Origin: Thioalkalicoccus limnaeus
GTDB lineage: Bacteria; Pseudomonadota; Gammaproteobacteria; Chromatiales; Chromatiaceae
Length of the DNA: 24,741 bases
Assembly (NCBI RefSeq): GCF_041197575.1
Contig: NZ_JBDKXB010000036.1
Span: 1 to 24,741, forward strand
Direction of reading: 5' to 3'
Below the pieces are notes generated by a model, which saw only the letters and a program-made list of their open reading frames with translations, was not told where the DNA came from and did no database searches. Position 1 is the first letter of the stretch, and every line of letters starts with the position of its first letter. Positions 16,410 to 24,148 of this stretch are shown one piece after another. The translations under genes and the position numbers were made by a program.

Positions 16410-17928
16410 GATGAATAGGCCATCCGCTGACACGGCCGCCCGCGGTGACTTTGTCGCGACCAGTCGCTGTGGGGCACGAGAGTCGCTCTCCGTCGTCCTC
16501 AAGTGCGCGCGTTCCTTGGAGCCGCGCGTCAAGTATGTTTTCGACACGCTGTTCATGGCGGCTGGTGTCGAGCTGCGTTTCGAATCGGTTCCGCCGCGCG
16601 ATGCACCATGGCTTCTCTACGCACCAATTGAAACTTGGGGCCGACCTGAGCCGCACCGGGTCGCGATTGCCCACTATGCCGACGCCTGGACCTTCTTCGA
16701 GGGCCATAGCGATGCGGCCGTGGCAGAGGATTGGTGTGGACACCGACTTGTCGTGCCTGGGTCAATTGGCGAAGTTGGGCGAGCTGGAGACGTGGCCGCC
16801 GACTTGGTCGCCAACGCGTTCTACTTTCTGGCCTCGTGGGCAGAGCGTCGCGGCGCGGACCGCTCGGGAAATCGGCGCCTCTTTCGGGGTAGCGTTTTCG
16901 ATCGTCTGTCCGTGCCCCAAGACGTGGTGGATGGCTACCTCAGGGAAATCTTGGAGGCGCTCCGAGTTCGTGCGGCCCGGTTGGGCGAAGGCGAATATTC
17001 GGCGACGCTGTGGCCAGACAAGCGTGCATACGCCGTTGTCCTCTCGCACGATGTTGACTTTCTCCCGATGGGTATCGTGGGAGCGCTTGGGCAGGGAGCG
17101 AAGACCTTGCTTCGCCATCTGATCCGGCGCCGACGACCGGTTGAGGCCATTGGCGCTCTCGGCGGGCTGATCAAAGCGCTTGCGAGTGGCCGCGATGCCT
17201 ACGGCTGTATTCCGGAAATTATCGCTCGCGAGAAGTCGGTTGGCGTTCGCTCCTCCTTCCAAGTGGCAGTTGCTAAGGAACATGCGAACGACGTGAATTA
17301 TTCGATCCAAGATGACGCGGTTCGCGATTATCTTAAGATTATTATGGAAGAGGGCTTCGACCTCTGTTTGCACGGAAGCTACCATTCGGCCGAGCATGTC
17401 GGTCGGTACGTCGCCGAGGCCGATCTTCTCGCGACGCGCCTCGCCCGTCCCCGCGGTTCGAGGCAGCACTTCTTGTCGTTCGACTACGATACGTTATTCA
17501 CGGCGCAAGAAAGGGCGGGTATTCGCTATGACATGTCCATCGGCTTTCCGGACAAACCCGGTCCCCGAGCAGGGTTTTCCTATCCGTACTTTCCGTATTG
17601 TCTCGCCGAGGACCGGCCGTACGACGTTGTCGAGATCAGTCTCTTCCTCATGGACGCCACATTGTCGGGCTATCTGAATCTCTCGTCGGAGGAGGCGGAA
17701 TCGGTGATTGGATCCGTGCTGGACGGTCTTAGGACGAAAGGCGGCTGTGCATCCGTAGTGTGGCACCCAATTGTGTTCGGAGGCGCTCGCGATCCCGGCT
17801 ACGATCGGTTGTACTGGGATATGGTGACGCGCATTGCCAAGTCCGGGGGACTCGCGACGGACGGTCGAACGGCCAACGACCTCTGGCGCGCTCGGGCGCT
17901 TCACTATGCGAGCTTCTCCAGCGGGTAG
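16402..17928 (+). CDS. Polysaccharide deacetylase-family protein with N-terminal accessory domain
   Basis: About 508 residues. The C-terminal NodB-like (CE4) domain shows AVVLSHDVDF (metal and catalytic Asp, about 213-221) and CLHGSYHSAE, whose histidines at about 324 and 328 complete the Asp-His-His site; FLSFDYDTLF and CASVVWHPIVF provide later strands. The first 200 residues match the accessory domain (DUF7033-like) that precedes CE4 domains in several surface-glycan loci, a recollection I have not verified. No signal peptide is visible. It may deacetylate a lipid-linked N-acetyl sugar, which would pair logically with the acyltransferase-like gene upstream. ATG 16402 overlaps the preceding stop; ATG 16411 is an alternative. 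Confidence 0.82.
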   Translation: MREMNRPSADTAARGDFVATSRCGARESLSVVLKCARSLEPRVKYVFDTLFMAAGVELRFESVPPRDAPWLLYAPIETWGRPEPHRVAIAHYADAWTFFEGHSDAAVAEDWCGHRLVVPGSIGEVGRAGDVAADLVANAFYFLASWAERRGADRSGNRRLFRGSVFDRLSVPQDVVDGYLREILEALRVRAARLGEGEYSATLWPDKRAYAVVLSHDVDFLPMGIVGALGQGAKTLLRHLIRRRRPVEAIGALGGLIKALASGRDAYGCIPEIIAREKSVGVRSSFQVAVAKEHANDVNYSIQDDAVRDYLKIIMEEGFDLCLHGSYHSAEHVGRYVAEADLLATRLARPRGSRQHFLSFDYDTLFTAQERAGIRYDMSIGFPDKPGPRAGFSYPYFPYCLAEDRPYDVVEISLFLMDATLSGYLNLSSEEAESVIGSVLDGLRTKGGCASVVWHPIVFGGARDPGYDRLYWDMVTRIAKSGGLATDGRTANDLWRARALHYASFSSG

Positions 17929-18370
17929 GATGTTCAATCTGCTTGGTTGCTCCCATGTTCCGCTCTATCAAGACTAATTTTCCTTCAAGTTCGATATGTT
18001 GCGGAGTTTTGGTCGGCCTTTCTCCGTCACGGGAGCGGGGCGATCGAAAAGGCGTGAAAGCAGCCAGCTTGAACTCCCTACCCGGCAGGCGCTGACAGGT
18101 GGCTGACCTGTGGCGACGTTCGGCGAATCCGTGCCCTCGGGGAGGCTGTCGGGCTTGCCCTGCTGGGGCGGCGCTACGCGAAATTTGGGACTCTCGCCGA
18201 GACTCGGCGCTCCTGTTTTCGCATGGCGCAACCGAAAACCGTGGGTTGGCGAACAATTTTGGGCCTCGCCAGCGAAATCTCGACAGGCTGCGAGGGTGAA
18301 CCGACGACCGAGAGCGGAAAGCTGATGCCCCTTCCAAATTGATGCCCAAGGATGCTTAACTCGGGACGAT
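17929..18370. other. Intergenic stretch without a recognisable gene
   Basis: No coding frame with recognisable motifs on either strand. A GC-rich inverted repeat CGCCGAGACTCGGCG at 18195-18209 is followed by CTCCTGTTTTC, which might act as a weak transcription terminator for the genes ending at 17928, but the T run is poor. It precedes a decayed methyltransferase, so some of it may be decayed coding DNA. Confidence 0.35.
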
Positions 18371-19011
18371 ATGAGACTTGTCGCCACACTGCTGAATCAC
18401 CAAGCCAGCAGCGAAATCCTGGGAAATCTCTGTGAAATTGGCGCTCAACATGGTCGTCTGTCTTCTATTTTGGCTTTACCTGCAGGAGCGATGAGTGTGG
18501 GCTTCCTAGTGACCTTGTCAAAGATGAAGAGATTAATTACAGCACCGAGAGTGCTGGCGGTGACCGCGCGCTATACATGAATGCACGTCGATTGGGCATC
18601 GAGCGAAGCGAAAAGAGGATATTCCAGAGGTCGTCTCTTGATGTCTGTGCTGAGGATATCCTGCAACCGATTGGGGGTAGATGCAGTTTTTTGCCGTCGA
18701 CGGAAGCCACCTCTATCGGGTTGTAATGCACGATCTGGATCTCGCCGCCCGCACTTTGACCTGGGAAGGGGTGATTGCAGTTGATGCGTTCTGTAACCGC
18801 GATTGGCCGGGCGTAAGCTTCGCGATCTACGACCCTCTCTTCCGCTCGGATTTATTTTTGGCCTTTGCGGTCACCTCGTCAAAGCTGTACCTGGTGGCGC
18901 CGGAGTTCGCGTGACGCTACAGAGCTGGTGTGCGCAAGGTCCACGCAACTACCACATATGTGCCAAGTCGAAATGCTGGGCAGGGATGTGCTCGCTATTG
19001 GGCGAGGGCTA
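18371..19011 (+). pseudogene. Class I SAM-dependent methyltransferase, decayed by several frameshifts
   Basis: A methyltransferase of the Methyltransf_24 type can be followed through four frames. From ATG 18371: MRLVATLLNHQ, then LCEIGAQHGRLSSILAL (SAM-binding motif I, normally EIGVHHGK). The frame then shifts near 18500 to AGGDRALYMNARRLGIER and SSLDVCAEDILQPIGG, and again near 18680 to VDGSHLYRVVMHDLDLAA, WEGVIAVDAFCNRDWPGV and AVTSSKLYLVAPEFA, ending in TGA 18912-18914. A last piece, CQVEMLGRDVLAIG (to about 19003), lies in yet another frame. The order of motifs is that of the intact family, so this is one gene with at least three disruptions. It would have methylated a sugar of the polymer. 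Confidence 0.7.
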
Positions 19012-19296
19012 GGCCAGAAAGCATATAACGCCGCAACTGGAGCAGTGGCGAACGTCAGATGGGGTTCGGCGCGCAAGGCGCGGGTAGTAGCGTACTGGAG
19101 GCGTGGGGCTGTGGGCTCAGCGTGGAGATTCTTCCCGGTGTTTGGCAAACTTCTAGACCGAGGCGAATCAGGCGTAGCGTTGGTCACAGTGGCGCAGCGC
19201 TTGAGTATGTTCGCCGGACACGCCTGCACCACGCCATTCTGACTCTGAGAGCCGACTGAGGTCTATTTTCATAAGGATCCGCTCTGAGCAACTGTC
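19012..19296. other. Gap between methyltransferase remnant and ligase gene
   Basis: I see no gene here. The open + frame crossing it lacks motifs. AAGGA at 19273-19277 is too far from ATG 19297 to be a normal SD. Confidence 0.35.
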
Positions 19297-20727
19297 ATGT
19301 CACCGAACCTAGCAGCCCTCCTCACTCTCGCTTTCATCATGACCCTCTTCCTCTGGGAGGGGAGGAAAGGAGAGAGAGTCAGTTCCGCGCTCTGGCTACC
19401 TGTATTATGGATCACTATCGCTGGCTCGAGATTCGTTGGGCAGTGGATGGACTTGGGGCAAGCTCCGGCTGCCACGGCGGGCGACGGAAGCTTTATTGAT
19501 GCGCTCTACTTCTCTATTCTGATTGTGGCTGGATGCGTTGTACTGATCCGGCGTCGCATTGACTGGCATGAGTTAATGCGGAAAAATTGGTGGTTGGTGG
19601 CGTTCTTTCTCTATAGTTTTTTGTCCATCCTCTGGTCCGATTTTTCATTTATCGCTTTTAAGCGTTACATCAAGGTCTTGGGTCATCCTATAATGGCTCT
19701 TATCATCCTTACGGATCCGGACGCCAACAGGGCGCTGCGTATCGTGATGAAACGCTGCGCCTACATAATGATGCCGTTATCTGTCTTATTTATTAAGTAT
19801 TTCCCGGAAATCGGGCGGAATTTTGACCCTTGGTCAGGGCTGGCTTTTAACCGCGGCGTTGCATTAACCAAAAGCGAGCTCGGATATCTTTGCATGATCT
19901 TCGGGATCTTTTTCTATTGGCACGTAATTACAATCTACCGACGCCTTGGAGCAGAACGCCGGCTTCTTGAGTTGGTGCTCGGTGTGGTATTTCTTGGAAT
20001 CGCATTGTGGTTGTTGAAGATGGCCGGGAGCGCAACGGCCCTTGTAACGCTTGTTATCGGTGTTGGTATTATCGCTTTGCTCGGTCTGGATGCTATTAAC
20101 AAACGGTTTTTGGGGGCGTATGCTGTTTTGACCATTCTCGCTGCTTTGATCATCGAGAGCACGTTCGGTGTTTATGCGGGGATTATCGAGATGCTTGGGC
20201 GAGACCCGACTTTGACAGATCGAACCGTACTCTGGGAGGACGTGCTGGGGCTTGTCGAGAATTCACTCCTAGGTGCGGGCTTTGAAAGCTTTTGGCTTGG
20301 GGTTCGTCAAATGACCCTTTGGGAAAAATGGTGGTGGAGGCCCAACCAGGCGCACAATGGCTACATCGAAACGTATCTAAACCTGGGCTTAATTGGATTG
20401 TTCATTCTTGTAGGTCTTATCGTCTCGACATTTCGCAGGATAACGCAGCAGTTCCGACAGGATGAGGAGTTCGCCCGCCTACGAATGGGCTTTCTGGTTG
20501 CGATTTTGGCATATAACTTTGTAGAAGCCACTTTCAAAGGCGTTCATGTCATATGGACAATCTTTCACATTATCGCGATTCAGTGTCCGCCGTCTTGTAA
20601 GAAAGGGAGGCAACCGTATCAACGACAACGCACAGCGGAGTCGTGTGGCTCGGAGGCGTCTAATCGCCACAGGGCCCCTCATCCGCTTCCCGCCATGGAG
20701 AGGGAAGCGAGGGCACGTAGGCCCTAA
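19297..20727 (+). CDS. O-antigen ligase / Wzy polymerase-type membrane protein
   Basis: Polytopic inner-membrane protein of 476 residues with about ten hydrophobic segments from residue 5 to 430. Family landmarks are LSILWSDFSFIAFKRYIKVL, the segment GLAFNRGVALTKSELGYL, RTVLWEDVLGLVENSLLGAG with FESFWLG, and the periplasmic loop PNQAHNGYIETYLNLGLIGL, whose His is usual in WaaL/Wzy-type enzymes. It would polymerise the repeat unit or attach the glycan to a carrier. The last 45 residues after FHIIAIQ are Arg/Pro/Ser-rich and unlike the rest; the native end may have been lost or frameshifted next to the mobile DNA that follows. The start SD is weak. Confidence 0.85.
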   Translation: MSPNLAALLTLAFIMTLFLWEGRKGERVSSALWLPVLWITIAGSRFVGQWMDLGQAPAATAGDGSFIDALYFSILIVAGCVVLIRRRIDWHELMRKNWWLVAFFLYSFLSILWSDFSFIAFKRYIKVLGHPIMALIILTDPDANRALRIVMKRCAYIMMPLSVLFIKYFPEIGRNFDPWSGLAFNRGVALTKSELGYLCMIFGIFFYWHVITIYRRLGAERRLLELVLGVVFLGIALWLLKMAGSATALVTLVIGVGIIALLGLDAINKRFLGAYAVLTILAALIIESTFGVYAGIIEMLGRDPTLTDRTVLWEDVLGLVENSLLGAGFESFWLGVRQMTLWEKWWWRPNQAHNGYIETYLNLGLIGLFILVGLIVSTFRRITQQFRQDEEFARLRMGFLVAILAYNFVEATFKGVHVIWTIFHIIAIQCPPSCKKGRQPYQRQRTAESCGSEASNRHRAPHPLPAMEREARARRP

Positions 20728-20772
20728 CCATTTCGGGGGCAATGCGCGGGGCGAAGGGGCCAGGTCTTGCAT

Positions 20773-20979
20773 TCAAGCACCTTGCTTGCTTGAGGTTGCC
20801 GGCGCGTTGCAGTCTGGTTCGGCCTTGAGGCGTCGTACGGCGCGGCTCACCGTCGAGTAATGCACGCCGAAGAACGCGGCGATCTCCTGCATCGTGTAGA
20901 CGCCGGTGGCGAAGGCTCGAGCCATGGCCTCGTCACGGTGGGTATACCGGCGCGCGATGCGGACAATGGCTCCTGTCAT
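20773..20979 (-). CDS. Small helix-turn-helix protein, possibly a C-terminal piece of a RAYT-like gene
   Basis: 68 residues with one clear HTH: YTMQEIAAFFGVHYSTVSRA, preceded by RDEAMARAFATG. This segment resembles the C-terminal HTH of REP-associated tyrosine (Y1) transposases and of related small regulators. Just beyond the stop the minus strand reads GAATGCAAGACCTGGCCCC, close to a sequence I remember at the 3' end of such genes. The frame is closed by a stop shortly upstream of ATG 20979, so any catalytic part is missing. It is divergent from tnpA and its start codon lies in the hairpin upstream of tnpA. Either a stand-alone regulator or a fragment cut by the IS66 insertion. Confidence 0.45.
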   Translation of the reverse strand: MTGAIVRIARRYTHRDEAMARAFATGVYTMQEIAAFFGVHYSTVSRAVRRLKAEPDCNAPATSSKQGA

Positions 20980-20993
20980 CGATCACGACAGGA
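20971..20993 (+). promoter_or_regulatory. Inverted repeat overlapping the tnpA ribosome binding site
   Basis: TCCTGTC (20971-20977) and GACAGGA (20987-20993) form a perfect 7-bp stem with a 9-base loop. The right arm contains most of the tnpA SD (AGGAG 20990-20994, six bases before ATG 21001). Folding in the mRNA would hide the SD and limit transposase synthesis; as DNA it could be an operator. Regulation is inferred. Confidence 0.35.
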
Positions 20994-21000
20994 GACCACC

Positions 21001-21303
21001 ATGACCACGACCACCCGTGTGCGACGCACCCGCGCCGACTGGCAAGCGGTTATCTCCCGCGCTGAGCGCAGTGCTTTGAGTACCGCCGCCTTCTGCGCGG
21101 CCGAGGGGATCAGCACCGCGAGTTTCTATCTGTGGCGCAAGCGCTTGGGCGCGAGCAACCCGCCGCAGGGCGATGTCGGCGAGGAGGCGCCTGAGTTTCT
21201 CGATCTTGGCCTGCTGTCGCGGCCGGTGAAGATGGATACCGCATCCTGGGACCTCGAGCTCGACCTCGGGGACGGTGTCGTGCTGCGCCTGAGGCGTGGG
21301 TGA
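21001..21303 (+). CDS. tnpA: IS66 accessory protein TnpA
   Basis: 100-residue basic HTH protein of IS66 elements. RRTRADWQAVISRAERSALS and AAFCAAEGISTASFYLWRKR are the usual TnpA motifs (HTH around residues 30-50). It is needed together with TnpB for IS66 transposition in characterised members. The start is ATG 21001 with AGGAG six bases upstream; an upstream ATG at 20860 in the same frame adds sequence unlike the family. Its stop overlaps the tnpB start. Confidence 0.9.
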   Translation: MTTTTRVRRTRADWQAVISRAERSALSTAAFCAAEGISTASFYLWRKRLGASNPPQGDVGEEAPEFLDLGLLSRPVKMDTASWDLELDLGDGVVLRLRRG

Positions 21304-21665
21304 TGTTCTTCCCCGAAGGTCGCGTGCGGGTCTTTCTCCACGGCCGCCCGGTCGACATGCGCAAGTCCTTCACCGGTCTGATTGCCCTGACCCAGCCGGC
21401 ATTGGTTCAGGATCCCCTTTCGGGGCACTTGTTCGTCTTCGTCAACCGCCGCGGGGATTATCTGAAGGTCCTGTACTGGGACCGCAGCGGCTTCTGTCTG
21501 TGGTGCAAGCGCCTGGAACGCGGGCGCTTCATCAGTGATTGGCGCCGGCGCCAGGATCAGGAGCTCGACGTCACCGGGTTGCGGCTGCTGCTGGAGGGCA
21601 TCGAGCCGGCGCGACGGCGTTTGCGCTATGCACGAGAAGCTGAAAAGAGAACCGCAATTTGGTAG
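21300..21665 (+). CDS. tnpB: IS66 accessory protein TnpB (Orf2)
   Basis: 121 residues, the normal length. VFLHGRPVDMRKSFTGLIAL, then DPLSGHLFVFVNRRGDYLKV and YWDRSGFCLWCKRLERGRF are the signature of the IS66 Orf2-like family. The GTG 21300 start overlaps the tnpA stop; ATG 21303 is an equivalent alternative. Translational coupling with tnpA is likely. Confidence 0.93.
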   Translation: MMFFPEGRVRVFLHGRPVDMRKSFTGLIALTQPALVQDPLSGHLFVFVNRRGDYLKVLYWDRSGFCLWCKRLERGRFISDWRRRQDQELDVTGLRLLLEGIEPARRRLRYAREAEKRTAIW

Positions 21666-21674
21666 AATTTGCTC

Positions 21675-23258
21675 ATGAAAGCAGCGGCTTGTGACATCGT
21701 CGACGCCCCGCCGGAGTGGGCCGCCGAGCGCGCGGAATTGCTCGCGCGCATCGCCCAGCTCGAGCAGCAGGTGGCCTGGTTTCAGCGCCAGATCTTCGGC
21801 GAGAAGTCCGAGCGTCGTCCTGTCCTGCCGCCGCCAGAGCAGATGGCCCTCGGCGAGGGCCTCGGCCCGGCCGACGCGGCGCCGGCGCCCACCGCGCCAG
21901 TCAGCGCCCATCGGCGGCGCACCTCGCGCGACACGACCGAGCAGGACGACGACGCCTCCCTGTTCTTCGACCCCGAGCGGGTCCCGGTCGAGGTCATCGT
22001 GGTGCCCAACCCCGAGGCCGAAGGACTCGCCCCCGAGGACTACGAGGTCATCGGCGAGAAGATCAGCCACCGCCTTGCCCAGCGCCCGGGCAGCTACGTC
22101 ATCCTCAAGTACGTGCGCCCACTGATCAAGCGCAAGGACGGCCAAAGCCTGCACTGTCCGCCGGCCCCGGTGGGCGTGCTCGAAGGCGGGCGGGCCGATG
22201 TCAGCTTCCTCGTCGGGCTGGTAGTGGATAAGTTCCTCTATCACCTGCCGCTGTATCGCCAGCACCGGCGCCTGCTGGCGGCCGGCATCGAGGTCAGCCG
22301 CCAGTGGCTGACTCAGCAGGTGCTGGCCGTGGCCTTGCTGCTGGCCCCGATCGCGGCCGCCCAGTTGAGCGGGATCCGCGCCGCGCGGGTCAAGGCGATG
22401 GATGAGACGCCGATCAAGGCCGGGCGCCAGGGGCCAGGGAAGCTCAAGAAGGGGTATTTCTGGCCGATCTGGGGCGATACCGATGACGGTGGGGGCGGCG
22501 ACATCGTCTTCCTTTACCGACCCTCGCGTGCCGCGATTCATGTGCGCGAGGGACTGGGCGGCAACCGGGTCGACGGGGAGGTGCTCATCAGCGATGGCTA
22601 CAGCGCCTATGCGCGCTATGCCGAGCAAACGGGCCTCACCCATGCCCAGTGCTGGGCGCATACCCGGCGCGCCTTCGAGCGCGCCAAGGACATCGAGCCC
22701 GCCGCCACGGCCGAGGCCCTGGAGCGCATCGGCGCCCTCTATGCTCACGAGAAGGCCATCCGCGAGGGCGACCTGCGCGGCGAGGCCAAGCGTGCCTATC
22801 GCCTCACCCACGCCAAGCCGCTGGTCGAGGCCTTCTTCGCGTGGGCCGAGGAGCAGGTCGAGCGCGCCGCCTTCCTGCCGAGCAATCCGCTGACCAAGGC
22901 CCTGCACTATGCGCTCGAGCGGCGCGAGGCCTTGAGCGTCTACCTCGACGACGCCGACGTGCCGATCGACACCAACCACCTCGAGCGCGCCCTGCGCCCG
23001 ATCCCGCTGGGACGCCGAAACTGGCTGTTCTGTTGGACCGAGGTCGGCGCCGAGGCGGTGGCCACCCTGCAGAGCCTGATCGTCACCTGCCAGCTCCACG
23101 ACATCGACCCCTACGTCTACCTCGTCGACGTGCTCCAGCGCATCGACCAGCACCCGGCCTCCGAGGTCCACCTGCTGACCCCGCGGCTGTGGAAGCAGCA
23201 CTTCGCTGACAACCCGCTGCGCTCAGACCTCAGCCGATCGCTCCCGGCCGCGCAATAA
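21675..23258 (+). CDS. tnpC: IS66 transposase TnpC
   Basis: DDE transposase of 527 residues, complete. An N-terminal leucine-rich coiled region (AELLARIAQLEQQVAWFQRQ) is followed by IFGEKSER, a zinc-finger-type region with CPPAP, and the catalytic core: Asp243 in AMDETPIKA, Asp307 in LISDGYSAY and Glu437 in TNHLERALRPI. RRNWLFCWTEVGAEA lies in the C-terminal region. ATG 21675 is preferred over TTG 21669. It lies nine bases after tnpB. A 691-codon antisense open frame covers it but is a by-product of GC-rich codons. A stem-loop (23256-23278) straddles its stop codon. Confidence 0.95.
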   Translation: MKAAACDIVDAPPEWAAERAELLARIAQLEQQVAWFQRQIFGEKSERRPVLPPPEQMALGEGLGPADAAPAPTAPVSAHRRRTSRDTTEQDDDASLFFDPERVPVEVIVVPNPEAEGLAPEDYEVIGEKISHRLAQRPGSYVILKYVRPLIKRKDGQSLHCPPAPVGVLEGGRADVSFLVGLVVDKFLYHLPLYRQHRRLLAAGIEVSRQWLTQQVLAVALLLAPIAAAQLSGIRAARVKAMDETPIKAGRQGPGKLKKGYFWPIWGDTDDGGGGDIVFLYRPSRAAIHVREGLGGNRVDGEVLISDGYSAYARYAEQTGLTHAQCWAHTRRAFERAKDIEPAATAEALERIGALYAHEKAIREGDLRGEAKRAYRLTHAKPLVEAFFAWAEEQVERAAFLPSNPLTKALHYALERREALSVYLDDADVPIDTNHLERALRPIPLGRRNWLFCWTEVGAEAVATLQSLIVTCQLHDIDPYVYLVDVLQRIDQHPASEVHLLTPRLWKQHFADNPLRSDLSRSLPAAQ

Positions 23259-23371
23259 CGCCGGCCAGTTGCCGGTTACAAGCGCTCGGTGGGCCTGCCG
23301 GGCGGGCTAGCCGGCGAGAGGGGGCGAGTAGTTACCTCCAAAGTAAGATTTCGCGCCGATTGACAGTGACT

Positions 23372-23468
23372 GCCTAACGTTGCGGTAAGCCGATCCGCGC
23401 GCCACACCACACTGAAATATAGCCCACGACGCCGGCCGCGCGGGGTCGGCTTGACCGGCTCGTTAGCT
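23372..23468 (-). other. attC recombination site A
   Basis: On the minus strand, R'' AGCTAAC and R' GTTAGGC (exact match to GTTRRRY) are 97 bases apart end to end. The inner arms pair: GGTCAAGCCGACCCCGCGCG on the 5' side with the complement GGTAAGCCGATCCGCGCG on the 3' side, leaving extra C bases on the 5' arm. Extra unpaired bases on the L'' side are the hallmark that orients attC. The CAAGCCGA core matches the L'' of classic cassettes such as aadA. The stop codon of the antitoxin (TAA 23463-23465) lies in R''. Confidence 0.75.
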
Positions 23469-23636
23469 GCCTGTTTTCTTCAGCAAAAGACGCGGCTCAC
23501 GATAAACGACTTTCCGGCCAGATGTAGCCTCATATTCGCGTAAAGCTTCAACTATACGCTTGAGATCATGACCGTATTTTTCGGCATGCTCTTCTCGGAA
23601 GCGCCGAATCTCAGCGACAATTGGATCTTCTTTCAT
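23463..23636 (-). CDS. Small antitoxin of the cassette toxin-antitoxin pair
   Basis: 57 residues from ATG 23636, overlapping the toxin stop as ATGA. The protein MKEDPIVAEIRRFREEHAEK continues YGHDLKRIVEALREYEATSG and RKVVYREPRLLLKKTGS: an amphipathic helix plus a basic tail, as in small antitoxins. From memory, this 'DPIVAExRxxRE...HDLxxI' type commonly sits next to PIN-domain genes. It likely binds and neutralises the PIN protein and represses the operon. The order is toxin first, antitoxin second, the reverse of most vapBC pairs. A longer start (23666) would lie inside the toxin gene and is less likely. Confidence 0.7.
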   Translation of the reverse strand: MKEDPIVAEIRRFREEHAEKYGHDLKRIVEALREYEATSGRKVVYREPRLLLKKTGS

Positions 23637-24109
23637 AGCTCCGCTCCAAGTTCCTCCGGAGAGCATAATACGAGGCTAACAAAACCGTAAGCCTCAATTA
23701 CCGCGCTAATGGCGGCTTTAGTATGGGCGTTGTTGATATGTCTAAAATTCCAGGTAAGGAGAAAATCGATCCCGGATGCGGCAGCGATGGAAATATGGAG
23801 CGCATCTTCTTCGCTGGTCTTGGGTACGGCTTCTCTGATAAGCAATGCCTCAGAAAGAAGCAGAGCATCTTGGGATGCTCCTAGCAAGGGAATATCCGCA
23901 ACCGCGTTAAGTCTACGTTCGGCCGTATCTTGATCTCCTTTGAAAATTTCCTGTATCACCAAAGCGGATACGAAAAGATCGAAGTTGCTTCTCTGATTTA
24001 GCCACCAGTTTTCGGTGATTACCTGACGAGCTGAGATGACCACGTCCCGACTTGGACGGGAGGTAAGATAGCTGACAATGGAAGATTCGATGTAAACCGA
24101 CTCGGTCAT
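23633..24109 (-). CDS. PIN-domain toxin (VapC-like)
   Basis: 158 residues from ATG 24109 (GTG 24121 is four codons longer). PIN-fold ribonuclease: the first acidic residue is Glu in VYIESSIVSYL (usually Asp), the second is Glu in VIQEIFKGD, and the third and fourth lie in EEDALHISIAAASGIDFLLT, followed by WNFRHI. VapC-type enzymes cleave tRNA or rRNA and arrest growth when free of antitoxin. The gene starts about 45 bases after attC site B, overlaps the antitoxin start by four bases and sits wholly inside the cassette. No promoter is obvious; cassette toxin-antitoxin pairs often carry their own. Confidence 0.82.
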   Translation of the reverse strand: MTESVYIESSIVSYLTSRPSRDVVISARQVITENWWLNQRSNFDLFVSALVIQEIFKGDQDTAERRLNAVADIPLLGASQDALLLSEALLIREAVPKTSEEDALHISIAAASGIDFLLTWNFRHINNAHTKAAISAVIEAYGFVSLVLCSPEELGAEL

Positions 24110-24148
24110 CAGATAAGTCACTCAGATCATCATTTGGGGCTGTGCACT

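Larger units (their letters stand above)
21001..23335 (+). mobile_element. IS66-family insertion sequence, ends not resolved
   Basis: Three consecutive + strand genes in the fixed IS66 order tnpA, tnpB, tnpC, all intact. The right end is probably near GAGTAGTTAC at 23326-23335, which I tentatively take as the terminal repeat because relatives often end that way. I do not find its inverted counterpart on the left, between 20580 and 21000, so the element may be truncated there. No direct target duplication is visible. GC content is clearly higher than in the cassette to its right. Confidence 0.75.

Noticed and set aside
16762..17469. A 235-codon minus-strand frame
   Set aside because: Antisense to the catalytic part of the intact deacetylase; no domain seen.
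20860..21000. Longer start for tnpA
   Set aside because: The added residues do not resemble TnpA, while ATG 21001 has a proper SD and the family's normal N-terminus.
21126..23201. A 691-codon minus-strand open frame across the IS66 transposase genes
   Set aside because: It is exactly antisense to intact tnpB and tnpC, Leu/Gly/Asp-rich and without domains; a by-product of third-position GC bias.
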